From the NCBI RefSeq assembly GCF_014905555.1, contig NZ_BNGS01000009.1, forward strand, positions 310,001-374,000: a stretch of 64,000 nucleotides of DNA. Direction: 5' to 3'. The notes under the pieces were generated by a model. That model was not told where the DNA came from. It saw nothing but the letters and a program-made list of their open reading frames with translations, and searched no databases. A program made the position numbers and the translations under genes. Numbering within the stretch: position 1 is the stretch's first letter; every line of letters begins with the position of its first letter. Below, piece by piece: positions 44,431 to 52,878 of this stretch. The stretch is from Streptomyces sp. Y2F8-2. GTDB lineage: Bacteria; Actinomycetota; Actinomycetes; Streptomycetales; Streptomycetaceae.

Positions 44431-44999
44431 CCCGGTTCACCCCGGCGGACCTGGAGGCCGCCCGCGACCGTCTGGTGCCGGACGTGGTCGCGGACGGCCT
44501 CGACGTCCTCTTCTGCGGTATCAACCCGGGGCTGATGACGGCGGCGACGGGCCATCACTTCGCCCGCCCCGGCAACCGCTTCTGGCCCGTGCTGCATCTG
44601 TCGGGATTCACCCCGCGACTGCTGAAGCCGTCCGAGCAGGCCGAGTTGCTGTCGTACGGGCTCGGGATCACGAACGTGGTGGCGCGGGCGACCGCGCGGG
44701 CCGACGAGCTGACCGCAGAGGAGTACCGCGAGGGCGGACGGATTCTCCGCGCCAAGGTGGAGCGGCTGCGGCCGAAGTTCCTGGCCGTGGTCGGGGTGAC
44801 CGCGTACCGGGCGGCCTTCGACGACCGCACGGCCCGTGTCGGCCCGCAGGAGCGGACGCTCGGCTCCAGCCGCGTCTGGGTGCTGCCCAATCCGAGTGGG
44901 CTCAACGCGCACTGGACGGCGGCGACGATGGCGGAGGAGTTCGCACGGCTGAGGCACGCCGCGCGGGACCGGGGTCCGTCTGCAAAGATCACCTCGTGA
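44427..44999 (+). CDS. mug: G/U mismatch-specific uracil-DNA glycosylase
   Basis: A 190-residue MUG/TDG-family base-excision enzyme. The active-site motif is VLFCGINPGLMTAATGHHFARPGNRFWPVL and the C-terminal loop is VLPNPSGLNAHW. It is directly downstream of purB. No ATG or GTG lies at the expected position. The frame opens at CTG 44427, overlapping the purB stop as CTGA, which would be a rare CTG start coupled to purB; GTG 44475 is the alternative and still retains the domain. Confidence 0.87.
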   Translation: MTRFTPADLEAARDRLVPDVVADGLDVLFCGINPGLMTAATGHHFARPGNRFWPVLHLSGFTPRLLKPSEQAELLSYGLGITNVVARATARADELTAEEYREGGRILRAKVERLRPKFLAVVGVTAYRAAFDDRTARVGPQERTLGSSRVWVLPNPSGLNAHWTAATMAEEFARLRHAARDRGPSAKITS

Positions 45000-45436
45000 T
45001 GGATCATGGTGGGTGTGATACGCCGCCATGAACTCACCGACCGCGAGTGGGAGTTACTCGCTCCTTTGATACCGCGTGCCCGCATCGGCCGGCGAGTCGT
45101 GCGCCGCCGCGCGAAGAGCATGGACTCCGCCGTCGTCGCGGCGGCCCTCGAGAAAGCCCGGTTCGATGTGCGCCAGGAGTTCCCGGCACCAGCACTTGGC
45201 CGACGGCACGCGGGGCCGGGTGGAGCTCGGTGATCACATGCTCGCCGCGTGGCAGCCTGCGCCAGCTCACCGGAGCTGCTGTGTTGCCCGGCCCGGGCCC
45301 CGAGAGTCGGCACCGGACCGGCACCGGATTCCGACGGTGCCGGCTGAGCGTCCAGGAGCTGGTCGGCCGCGAACTCCCTCATCGGGCCCTGAGATCTTCT
45401 GATGGGGATCCGATGAGACGGGCCCGAGGAGCCAGG
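45000..45436. other. Interval holding decayed insertion-sequence DNA
   Basis: Apart from the transposase remnant at its left end, no coherent gene was found. The rest may be more decayed mobile DNA but nothing is recognisable. Confidence 0.5.
45006..45233 (+). pseudogene. IS5-type transposase N-terminal remnant
   Basis: The translation starts with VIRRHELTDREWELLAPLIP, the hallmark N-terminus of IS5-family (IS4-like/Tnp DUF4096) transposases. Recognisable homology stops after about 30 residues, and the catalytic DDE portion is absent. The rest of the 75-codon frame is unrelated. Confidence 0.75.
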
Positions 45437-46489
45437 TCAGCGGGCGGGGTCGAGAAGGATCTTGCGAACGCCGTCGGCGCGGTCGGCGAACAGCTCATAA
45501 GCCGTGGGGCCCTCGGAGAGGGCGAAACGGTGCGAGACCACGGCCTCTGGCTTTATCCGGCCGGCCCGGGCGAGAGCGATCAGGGGAGGCAGTTCATAGT
45601 GGACCGAACAGAGACCGATGGCGAACTCCAACTCCTTGACCTGGGCCAGTCCCATGTGGAAGGGAAACGCGTTGCTCTGGCTGACCCCGATGACGCTGAC
45701 CCGGCCGGCCTGGCGGACGGCCTTGAGGGCGAGCTCGATCGTCGCGTCCGAACCCACGGCCTCCACCACGGCGTCCGGTCCACGCCCGCCTGTCATCTCG
45801 CGTATGGCCATGCGTGCGTCCTCGCCCTCGACCGGCTCGACACCCCAGGTGGCCGCGAAGGCACGACGTTCCGAGACCAGGTCCGCACCGAGGACACGGG
45901 CAGCGCCCATGGCGAAGGCGGACTGGGCGGCCATGAGGCCGACCGGGCCGAGGCCCACGACCAGGACGGTCTCGCCGGGCTGGATTCGGGCGCGGCGGCA
46001 GCCGTACCAGGCCGTGGGGGCGTTGTCCGTCAGGACGACGGCGGCCTCGTCGGAGATCCCCTCGGGCAGGTGCACCAGGTTGACGTCGGCATAGGGCACT
46101 GCCAGGGCTTCGGCCTGGCTGCCCGGCAGTTGGGGGCTCACCCCGTAGCAGAGTTCGGTGCTGGACTTGGCGCGCTCGCAGCGGGCGGTGAACCCGGCCG
46201 CGCAGGACCGGCACAGGGCGCAGCCGACCGAGGCGGGCACCAGGACCCGGTCGCCGGGCTTGAATCGGGTGACCTGGCCGCCGGTCTCGACGACCACACC
46301 GACGCATTCGTGCCCAGGTGTGTAGCCCGTTTCCGGGCTGAACGGGTTGCCGTGGTAGATGTGCAGGTCGCTGCCGCAGATACCGGCGGTGGTGACCTTG
46401 ACGACCGCGTCGGTGGGGCTGGTAACGGCCGGGTAGGGAACATCCTCGTAGCGGATGTCGTGGCGGCCGTGGTAGGTCAGTGCCTTCAC
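45437..46489 (-). CDS. Zinc-dependent alcohol dehydrogenase
   Basis: A 350-residue medium-chain dehydrogenase. Catalytic zinc motifs GICGSDLHIYHG and GHECVGVVVETG are present with structural cysteines (CALCRSCAAGFTARC), and the NAD fold VLVVGLGPVGLMAAQ. It resembles threonine-dehydrogenase/formaldehyde-dehydrogenase-like MDRs. GTG 46489 follows GGAGGAAAGCA. It is 22 bp after the MDR gene and co-transcribed. Substrate unknown. Confidence 0.87.
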   Translation of the reverse strand: MKALTYHGRHDIRYEDVPYPAVTSPTDAVVKVTTAGICGSDLHIYHGNPFSPETGYTPGHECVGVVVETGGQVTRFKPGDRVLVPASVGCALCRSCAAGFTARCERAKSSTELCYGVSPQLPGSQAEALAVPYADVNLVHLPEGISDEAAVVLTDNAPTAWYGCRRARIQPGETVLVVGLGPVGLMAAQSAFAMGAARVLGADLVSERRAFAATWGVEPVEGEDARMAIREMTGGRGPDAVVEAVGSDATIELALKAVRQAGRVSVIGVSQSNAFPFHMGLAQVKELEFAIGLCSVHYELPPLIALARAGRIKPEAVVSHRFALSEGPTAYELFADRADGVRKILLDPAR

Positions 46490-46511
46490 TGCTTTCCTCC
46501 TCCCCTGTGCC

Positions 46512-47522
46512 CTACGCGTCCGCGACCTTGAGCACGAGCTTGCCGTTGTTCTCACCGCGGAACAGTCGCATCAGGGTCTCGGGGAACGCCGCCACTCCAC
46601 CGGGCACCACGTCCTCCAGCGACTTCAGCCGACCCTCCGCCCGCCACGTGGCCAGTTGCGCGATTCCCTCGGAGTACCGGTCGGCGTAGTCGAACACCAC
46701 CATGCCCGTCATGGTGGCGCGGTTGACCAGCAGCGACATGTAGTTGCCGGGGCCTTGTGGCTTGGTGCTGTTGTACTGGGAGACGGCTCCGCAGATGACA
46801 ACGCGGGCACCGCGCGCCAGGCGCAGCAGCACGGCGTCCAGGACGTCGCCGCCGACGTTGTCGAAGTACACGTCGACGCCGTCCGGGGCGTGCTCGCGCA
46901 GCGCCTTGCGGATGTCCTCGGTCCGGTAGTCGATCGCGGCGTCGAACCCGAACTCGTCCACCACGAGTCGGCACTTGCGCTCGCCACCGGCGATGCCGAT
47001 GACCCGGCAGCCCAGGATCTTGGCGATCTGGCCGACGACGCTGCCGACGGCCCCGGCCGCTCCGGAGACCACGACGGTCTGGCCGGGCTCGGGACGCCCG
47101 ATGTCGATGAGGCCGAAGTAGGCCGTCAGCCCCGACATGCCGAGTGTGCCGAGGTACGTCGGCAGGGGGGCCGCCGCGGGGTCGACCTTGGTGACGCCGA
47201 GCCCGTCCGACAGGCAGTACTCCTGCACGCCGAATGTCCCCAACACATGGTCACCGACCGCGAAGCCGGAGTGCCGGGAGGCGATCACCTGGCCGACCGC
47301 GCCGGCGCGCATCACTTCACCGATCTCCACCGGGCGGATGTAGGACCTGCCCGCGTTCATCCAGCCACGCATCGCCGGGTCGATCGACAGATAGAGCACC
47401 CGCACCAGGAACTCCCCGTCGCCCGGCTCACCGATCGCCTCATCGGTGTGCGCCCAGTCGGTGGGCTGTGGCTCCCCCACGGGACGTGCGGCCAGGCGCA
47501 CCTGGTGGTTGACTCTGCGCAT
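46512..47522 (-). CDS. NADP-dependent MDR-family oxidoreductase (curcumin/alkenal reductase type)
   Basis: A 336-residue zinc-free medium-chain reductase. LYLSIDPAMRGWM, LGTLGMSGLTAYFGL, VSGAAGAVGSVVGQIAKILGCRVIGIAGG and VYFDNVGGDVLDAVL define the prostaglandin-reductase/CurA/YncB group, which reduce activated double bonds with NADPH. It is the first gene of a two-gene operon; a perfect 22-bp inverted repeat lies 63 bp upstream. Confidence 0.88.
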   Translation of the reverse strand: MRRVNHQVRLAARPVGEPQPTDWAHTDEAIGEPGDGEFLVRVLYLSIDPAMRGWMNAGRSYIRPVEIGEVMRAGAVGQVIASRHSGFAVGDHVLGTFGVQEYCLSDGLGVTKVDPAAAPLPTYLGTLGMSGLTAYFGLIDIGRPEPGQTVVVSGAAGAVGSVVGQIAKILGCRVIGIAGGERKCRLVVDEFGFDAAIDYRTEDIRKALREHAPDGVDVYFDNVGGDVLDAVLLRLARGARVVICGAVSQYNSTKPQGPGNYMSLLVNRATMTGMVVFDYADRYSEGIAQLATWRAEGRLKSLEDVVPGGVAAFPETLMRLFRGENNGKLVLKVADA

Positions 47523-47584
47523 CTCGGGCTGCTCCCTCGGTGGATTGGGCCGACGGCCACGTCGGCATGCTCATCGCGACGTAC

Positions 47585-47634
47585 CCATACCCTCACGGGC
47601 ATACCGACTGGCCGGTATGCCCGTGAGGGTATGG
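47585..47634. repeat. Perfect 22-bp inverted repeat, candidate operator
   Basis: Arms at 47585-47606 and 47613-47634 are exact complements (core CCTCACGGGCATACC and GGTATGCCCGTGAGG) with a 6-base centre ACTGGC. It lies 63 bp upstream of the MDR gene and is longer and more perfect than usual for a terminator at this place. No regulator gene is adjacent. Confidence 0.7.
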
Positions 47635-47872
47635 TGCCGTTCCCTCCGGGGCAAGCGGATCACCGCGCAACGTACGAGGCTCAGCCCGCCGAAGCAGCAG
47701 GCCCGCAGCCGACGGGCTCGGGCCGGCCCGGACCCGGAAGGGGCCCGTGCCAGACAGCGGGAGGTGAACCGCGCAGGTCAGCCCATCAGCTCCACGCTGC
47801 GGGCCGGTTCGCGCCGGTCCTGTCCGTTGATGCGATGACGTCCGATGGACGAGCGCCGGTACACCTCCTGCC

Positions 47873-48010
47873 GCAGAGCTCGGCGAACAGGTCCTCGATG
47901 ATCACGTAGTCGTAGGCGGTGTTCGCGAAGAAGACCTCGTTGTTGATGAAGTTGAGGTCGAAGGTGGCGCTGTCGCGTTCGTCGTCCATGCCCAGCAGCG
48001 GGCGGATACG
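47873..48010 (-). pseudogene. Coding-like gene fragment of unknown family
   Basis: About 46 codons with near-complete G/C third positions translate to a plausible protein piece (LLGMDDERDSATFDLNFINN, then EVFFANTAYDYVIIEDLFAEL). The flanking sequence in the same frame loses this quality on both sides and no start fits. I do not recognise the family; it looks like the remnant of a disrupted gene. Confidence 0.5.
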
Positions 48011-48180
48011 GCCGGAGCCGCGTAAAGCTTCGCTCCGGAGCAGCTGTGAGGGCTGCGCCTGGGGCGGGCACTGTGACCGACTCATATCGACCGTCTTCAC
48101 TTTTGGTGACGGGCATGCGTTGACGCTCACCGTGGCGGTGCCCAAGCTGGTGGCAGGGGCCGGTGGAAGGGATCGTGATC

Positions 48181-49416
48181 GTGAGTGGTGGGCGGAGTGA
48201 ACTTCCCCGGCTGCTGACGGCAGCGGAGAGGGCAGCGCCGGTGGAGGCCGTCGATGTGGTCGCGGAGGACCTGCGGCGGCGTTTCAGGGCCCGAAAGGTC
48301 TCTTTTCTCATCGTGGACCTGACGGGGAAAGCGGTGGCGCGGCTGTCCACCGCCGGTGCCGCGGAAGGGGGGCAAGCGGAGCGGATCCCGCTCTTCGGCA
48401 GCGTCTACGAAAAGGTGATCCGAACCCAGCGGCCGTACCAGGAGGCGGCCGACCGGGGACAGCGGGTGATCGTGCCGGTCACGAATCGGGGGGACGCGAT
48501 CGGGCTGCTGGAACTGCTCCTGCCGGTTGACCCCGGCGAGGACGTCCTTGATGCGATCGGGGAAGCCGCTCACGTCCTGGCCTACGTCGTGATCGCCAAC
48601 GGGCGCTTCACCGACCTCTACACCTGGGGGAAACACTCCAGGCCCCCCACCCTGGCGGCCGAGATCCAGTACCAGCTGCTGCCTGCGTCACTGTCGTGCG
48701 AGGCTGCACAGTTCACGCTGTGCGGGAGCCTGGAGCCCTCCGAAAACCTCAGCGGCGACACCTTCGACTACACCCTGGACCGCGACACCCTTCACCTGTC
48801 GGTGACCGATCCCATGGGCCACGACATCGACGCCGCCCTGGCCGCCACGGTTTTGGTGAGCGCTCTGCGTGGCGCCCGCCGGGCAGGAGCCGGCCTGGCC
48901 GAACAGGCTCACCTGGCCGACCAGGCTCTCGCCGGCCACAGCCACGGTCACGCCACCGGTCAGTTGCTGCGTATCAACCTCCACACCGGGCGGGCCCAGC
49001 TCGTCAACGCCGGCCACCCTTGGCCACTGCGCATGCGCGAGGGGATTGCGGAGACGATCACCTGTGAGGTGGACCATCCCTTCGGGCTGTCCGAGCACGT
49101 GCCCCACCCCTACCGCGTTCAGGACATCGATGTGCGCCCCGGTGACCGTCTGCTCATGCTGACCGACGGCATGCTCGAACGTCATGGGGAGAAGGTCGAC
49201 CTGCCTGCCCTGCTGGAGCGGACCCGGGATCTGCACCCACGGGAGACGGCGCTGATGCTGACGTCCGCGGTCCTGGACGCGGCCGGCGGCCAGCTCGAAG
49301 ACGACGCCACCGTGATGTGCCTGGACTGGCACGGCCCCCAGGAGACCCAGCGACATGTCAGCTCCGGCGCGGACACTCGGCAAGCCTCAGCCGCCCGTAC
49401 GAAGCAGCAGCGGTGA
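48181..49416 (+). CDS. SpoIIE/RsbU-type PP2C serine phosphatase
   Basis: A 411-residue phosphatase. An N-terminal GAF-like region (residues 25-150, VSFLIVDLTGKAVARLSTAG, IVPVTNRGDAIGLLEL) precedes a SpoIIE domain (residues 165-390, IQYQLLP, GDTFDYTLD, VTDPMGHDIDAALAA, NAGHPWPLRM, LLMLTDGMLER, EDDATVMCL). The usual GGDWYD is replaced by SGDTFDY, keeping the metal Asp. Start GTG 48181 fits GGAAGGG spacing. Such enzymes dephosphorylate anti-sigma antagonists in partner-switching; no partner is adjacent here. Confidence 0.87.
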   Translation: MSGGRSELPRLLTAAERAAPVEAVDVVAEDLRRRFRARKVSFLIVDLTGKAVARLSTAGAAEGGQAERIPLFGSVYEKVIRTQRPYQEAADRGQRVIVPVTNRGDAIGLLELLLPVDPGEDVLDAIGEAAHVLAYVVIANGRFTDLYTWGKHSRPPTLAAEIQYQLLPASLSCEAAQFTLCGSLEPSENLSGDTFDYTLDRDTLHLSVTDPMGHDIDAALAATVLVSALRGARRAGAGLAEQAHLADQALAGHSHGHATGQLLRINLHTGRAQLVNAGHPWPLRMREGIAETITCEVDHPFGLSEHVPHPYRVQDIDVRPGDRLLMLTDGMLERHGEKVDLPALLERTRDLHPRETALMLTSAVLDAAGGQLEDDATVMCLDWHGPQETQRHVSSGADTRQASAARTKQQR

Positions 49417-49779
49417 CCAACGCGCTCTCCAGGACGCTGCCAGACGGCCGACGGGTAACCTCGCGCGGTCTGCCCCTCTCGGTAGTGCGGCCGCATACTG
49501 CCCCGGGGCAGCACCGATGCCGGCGCACGCTTTGCCCCGCGCCATGCCGTCGCGGTCTCACGCCACCCCCGGACCTTGCGTGCCGCCGATCGTCGTAGCT
49601 GCCGCCAACCTGAGCCGTACGCCCGAAAGTGCCTGGTGACGAAACGGTTGGGGGCCCTCGTGCAGGAGTAGAGTCAAAGGACCGGGAGCATTTCGAGTAC
49701 CAGCTTCCACGCAGGTGCCGTTCCCGGCGATCAACAACCACCGGGCTGCCGACGGGCAGCCCGGGGGCAGGTCCGCGCC
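49417..49779. other. Intergenic interval, nothing recognised
   Basis: No coding frame with convincing character and no clear hairpin or promoter could be identified here. Confidence 0.5.
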
Positions 49780-50280
49780 ATGACCACCATCCTCGACCGC
49801 ACCACGCCGCGCGACGTTGCCCCAGGGCGTCCGGTGCGTTTGTCGCTCACGCTGAAGACCACACTCGCAGGCCGGCTCGACGGCGCATGGTGGCCCTACA
49901 CCCGCGACCTGACCGCCGAGCTTCCGCCGCTGGCGGCCGCCCTCGACGAACCCTGGGGCCGCATCACCCGCGTCACCGTGAACCCCAGCCGCTGGCCCGT
50001 CATCCCCCACAAGGTGCCTGTGGACGGCCGCAACGTGCACGTCGGATGGTTCACCGAACAGGACGCGGACAAGCTGATCCTGCTCTCCTTCACCGTCGGC
50101 CGCTGGGACCTCTTGGTCATCCCGCCGGAGACCGAGCCCGCTGCCGCAGCCCGGCTGATGGCCGCGGCCGCGATCCCCGGCAGCGTCCTCAAGGCGGGTG
50201 TCCTGTTGGCCAACGAGGCCGTCATCGGGCGCGGCATGCGGGACAGCCGGAACCAGGAAGGCAGGGGCACCGCTCGATGA
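49780..50280 (+). CDS. DUF5994 family protein
   Basis: A 166-residue protein with the DUF5994 pattern: RLSLTLKTTLAGRLDGAWWPYTRDLTAELP, WGRITRVTVNPSRWPVIPHKVPV, VHVGWFTEQD and LILLSFTVGRWDLLVIPPE. The family is actinomycete-specific, often in several copies and stress-associated; biochemical role unknown. The stop overlaps the next start as ATGA. Confidence 0.87.
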   Translation: MTTILDRTTPRDVAPGRPVRLSLTLKTTLAGRLDGAWWPYTRDLTAELPPLAAALDEPWGRITRVTVNPSRWPVIPHKVPVDGRNVHVGWFTEQDADKLILLSFTVGRWDLLVIPPETEPAAAARLMAAAAIPGSVLKAGVLLANEAVIGRGMRDSRNQEGRGTAR

Positions 50281-50612
50281 CACAGACCGTCACCCGCTGG
50301 CTCCCCGCCTCCAGCCGAAAGGACCACACCCTCTTGAGAACGATCAAGACCGACACCGAGGCCCTGCCGTCGAACGGACGGGCAGAAGTCCGCATTGTCG
50401 CGGCGTCCCCCGAGACCGCCCGTGCGGTCGCCGAGGTCCTGCGCCACTGCTTCGCCAGCACCGAGCAGCGCAGCTACCCGGCCCCGGGCGGCGGCACCCG
50501 ACTCCATCTCACGGTCGACACCGAAACCGCCGCCGGCCCCGCTCGTTCCTGGCTGACCAGCAGCAGGCCGCCCGTCGGCAGCCGCACCGAAACCCATGCC
50601 GACGAGATCTGA
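50277..50612 (+). CDS. Small hypothetical protein coupled to DUF5994
   Basis: A 111-residue protein starting at ATG 50277 (ATGA overlap). The middle (VRIVAASPETARAVAEVLRHCFASTEQRSYPAPGGG then RLHLTVDTE) looks like a compact alpha/beta domain; the N-terminus MTQTVTRWLPASSRKDH is basic. Family not recognised. Confidence 0.68.
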   Translation: MTQTVTRWLPASSRKDHTLLRTIKTDTEALPSNGRAEVRIVAASPETARAVAEVLRHCFASTEQRSYPAPGGGTRLHLTVDTETAAGPARSWLTSSRPPVGSRTETHADEI

Positions 50613-50696
50613 CGGCCACGGCCTCACCCCTTATGAGAGGAGCGCGCCAGCTCTGACTGGGTGTGCCCCGCTCCGGTCCGGGCCGACCACACTGCA

Positions 50697-50798
50697 GGCC
50701 TGATCACGGGCGCGGAAGAAGCCATCGAACAACTCCGCCGTGAAGGCTGCCAAGTCCTCCCGGACCGCAGCCATCTCCGCAGGTGTCACACCACCCCA
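50697..50798 (-). pseudogene. IS701-type transposase N-terminal remnant
   Basis: A 34-codon stretch reads GGVTPAEMAAVREDLAAFTA then ELFDGFFRARDQA, matching the conserved start of IS701-family DDE transposases. The frame then turns into unrelated sequence and the catalytic part is missing. Confidence 0.68.
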
Positions 50799-50875
50799 AC
50801 GACGCCCACCGGCAGGCAGACTCGCCACTCACGGATGAACCTGACCAAGCCCTACTAGTGCCGCGCCACTGTCGG

Positions 50876-51319
50876 TCAGGGCGGGTCTATGGCCGTGACG
50901 ACCGCGAGGAGTCGTATCTCGTCGGTCTCGTCGCGCTCGGCCACTCCCAGGGCGACCCACCGCCCGGTGCCGTCCGCCTGCCACAGATGCACCTCGTGCA
51001 CGAGGTCGCCCAGCAGCGCCCAGGGCTGCGGTATCTCCTCGCCGCGCGCCCTGCGCACGCCGAGGGTCAGCATCCCCCAGCGCTGTCCCTGCCCCCACCG
51101 GTCGTTCAGCCGCTGGGCGATCGCTTCCCGCCAGGCGTCGAAGTCCTCCGCTGTGCGCTCCCGTGCCGCGCCGTCGCCCGTGCCGAGTCCGACGCTCACC
51201 GTTAAGTCGGCGATGTGGAACCCGGGCCCCCCGAACCCCACGTCCGACCGGCCGGGTCGCGCGGGGAACTCGCGCAGACACAGCCGGTCGATCGTGGCCA
51301 GGTGGTCGTCGACGTTCAT
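50876..51319 (-). CDS. Hypothetical protein
   Basis: A 147-residue protein with normal Streptomyces codon use. It begins MNVDDHLATIDRLCLREFPA and contains FHIADLTVSVGLGTGDGAA, RLNDRWGQGQRWGMLTLGVRRARGE and LVHEVHLWQADGTGRWVALGVAERDE. No family recognised. It may be the first core gene after the accessory interval. Confidence 0.75.
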   Translation of the reverse strand: MNVDDHLATIDRLCLREFPARPGRSDVGFGGPGFHIADLTVSVGLGTGDGAARERTAEDFDAWREAIAQRLNDRWGQGQRWGMLTLGVRRARGEEIPQPWALLGDLVHEVHLWQADGTGRWVALGVAERDETDEIRLLAVVTAIDPP

Positions 51320-51549
51320 GCGTCCAGTAGACCAGTCACCACTGACAATTGGTGCGGTGTCAGAGCCCCGGAGCACCAGGGGCCCCTGCGCCCGCGCGCC
51401 GTCCGCCCGCTGGCAGCACCACCGCCGCCCGCCCCGCCGGCACCCGCGAGCCCCCTCCACGGACCTGCACGGCCGGCGCCCGGCCCTCGCGGGTGGGCGC
51501 GGTCCCGAGTACGATCCGGCCAACACGCGCACGACCTGGGAGGACGACG

Positions 51550-52704
51550 GTGGGGCTGACCGGCGGGGACCCCTCTCTGCTGCGACGGATCAACTCCGCC
51601 GTGGTACTGCACGCGCTGCGCGCGACGGACTGCGCGACGCTCACCGAGATCACCCGGGTGACCGGACTGTCCCGGCCCACGGTCGAGGGCGTCGTCGAGG
51701 GGCTGATCGAGGCCGGGCTCGTGGTGGAGGCGGCGGCCGAGGAGGGCGCGGCCCGGCGGCAGGGGCGGCCCGCGCGCAGGTTCCGGTTCCGGGCGGAGGC
51801 GGGCCATCTGCTGGGGCTGGACGTCGGCGCGCACCGGGTGACCGCGCTCCTCGCCGATCTCGACGGCCGTGAGCTCGGCAGCCTCTCCAAAGAGGTCGAC
51901 GAGTCCGCGTCGGCCGACGAGCGCCTGGAGCGGCTGCGGAGCACGGTCGCCGAGCTGCTGCGCCGGTCGGGCGTGTCCCGTGGTTCGCTGCGCGCGGTGG
52001 GTGTGGCCACCCCCGGGATCGTGGAGGCGGACGGCACCGTGCGCCTGGGCACGGCCCTTCCCGAATGGACCGGTCTGCGGCTGGGCGAACGGCTCAGCCG
52101 CTCCTTCAAGTGCCCGGTCCTCGTGGAGAACGACGCCAACGCGGCGGCCGTCGCGGAGCATTGGAAGGGCGCCGCCACCGAGTCCGACGACGTGGTGTTC
52201 GTGCTGGCCGGGCTGAGCCCGGGCGCCGGTGCGCTGATCGGCGGACGGCTGCACCGCGGCTACGGCGGGGCGGCCGGGGAGATCGGCGCGCTGCATCTGC
52301 TGGGCCGCGAGGCGAAGCCCGAGACGTTGTTGTCGACCACGGACGAGCCGCTGCAGCCGCTGGACGAGCAGCAGGTGGCCGATGTGTTCGCGCTGGCCCG
52401 TGAGGGAGACCAGCGGGCCCGCGCCGCCGTGGACCGTTTCCTGCAACGGCTGGTGCACGACGTCGCGGCCCTCGTCCTGGCACTCGACCCCGAACTGGTC
52501 GTGATCGGCGGCTGGGCGGTGGGCCTGGACGGCGTCCTGGACCCGCTGCGCCACGAGCTGGCCCGCTACTGCCTGCGTCCCCCGAGGGTGGCCCTGTCGC
52601 GGCTGGGCGAGGCGGCGGTGGCGACGGGCGCGCTGCGGCTCGCGCTGGACCACGTGGAGGAGCAGCTGTTCGCCGTGGAGGGGACGGTCACGGCGCGGCG
52701 CTGA
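51550..52704 (+). CDS. ROK-family protein with N-terminal helix-turn-helix
   Basis: A 384-residue ROK regulator. The N-terminal winged helix (LTEITRVTGLSRPTVEGVVEGLIEAGLV) is followed by an ATPase-fold sugar domain (LLGLDVGAHRVTALLADLDG; VLVENDANAAAVAEHWKG; GGAAGEIGAL). The zinc CxCGxxGC motif of sugar kinases is missing: after GEIG(A)LHLLG the cysteines are absent, so it is probably a repressor rather than a kinase. GTG 51550 follows GGGAGGAC. It neighbours a GntR/UTRA gene of DasR type. Confidence 0.87.
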   Translation: MGLTGGDPSLLRRINSAVVLHALRATDCATLTEITRVTGLSRPTVEGVVEGLIEAGLVVEAAAEEGAARRQGRPARRFRFRAEAGHLLGLDVGAHRVTALLADLDGRELGSLSKEVDESASADERLERLRSTVAELLRRSGVSRGSLRAVGVATPGIVEADGTVRLGTALPEWTGLRLGERLSRSFKCPVLVENDANAAAVAEHWKGAATESDDVVFVLAGLSPGAGALIGGRLHRGYGGAAGEIGALHLLGREAKPETLLSTTDEPLQPLDEQQVADVFALAREGDQRARAAVDRFLQRLVHDVAALVLALDPELVVIGGWAVGLDGVLDPLRHELARYCLRPPRVALSRLGEAAVATGALRLALDHVEEQLFAVEGTVTARR

Positions 52705-52740
52705 ATTCCCGCCCACAACCCGTAGGTGTCCGAACGGCGT

Positions 52741-52764
52741 CGCGCCCCGGGTGACCGGGGCGCG
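52741..52764 (+). terminator. Hairpin terminator after the ROK gene
   Basis: A perfect 10-bp stem CGCGCCCCGG with CCGGGGCGCG and loop GTGA, 36 bp after the stop. Confidence 0.8.
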
Positions 52765-52865
52765 ACGGGTGCGCACTTCGATGGTGGCTGCCGGGCGCGA
52801 CGGGCGCACACTTCGACGGTGGCTGCCGGGCGCGACGGGCGCGGCTTTCGGTGCCGGTTGCCGGG
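52761..52865. repeat. 35-bp tandem repeat, three units
   Basis: Units at 52761-52795, 52796-52830 and 52831-52865, each beginning CGCGACGGG and ending TGCCGGG. Units 1 and 2 are nearly identical, unit 3 diverged in the middle. It begins within the terminator stem and stops before the GntR stop codon. Confidence 0.88.
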
Positions 52866-52878
52866 TGCGGCGGCGCGG

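Larger units (their letters stand above)
47523..48180. other. Interval with large inverted repeat and a broken gene
   Basis: No intact gene. It contains the inverted repeat at 47585-47634 and, at 47873-48010, a minus-strand coding-like fragment. The remainder is unassigned, including the upstream region of the SpoIIE-type gene. Confidence 0.55.

Noticed and set aside
47585..47634. Simple rho-independent terminator
   Set aside because: It lies in the upstream region of the MDR gene, not after a recognised gene, lacks a T-run, and has 22-bp perfect arms more like an operator; terminator function for a lost gene cannot be excluded.
47786..48145. A full 119-residue protein at the broken-gene site
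   Set aside because: Only the central 46 codons look coding; the N- and C-terminal parts are non-protein-like and the start lacks a ribosome site, so it is treated as a fragment.
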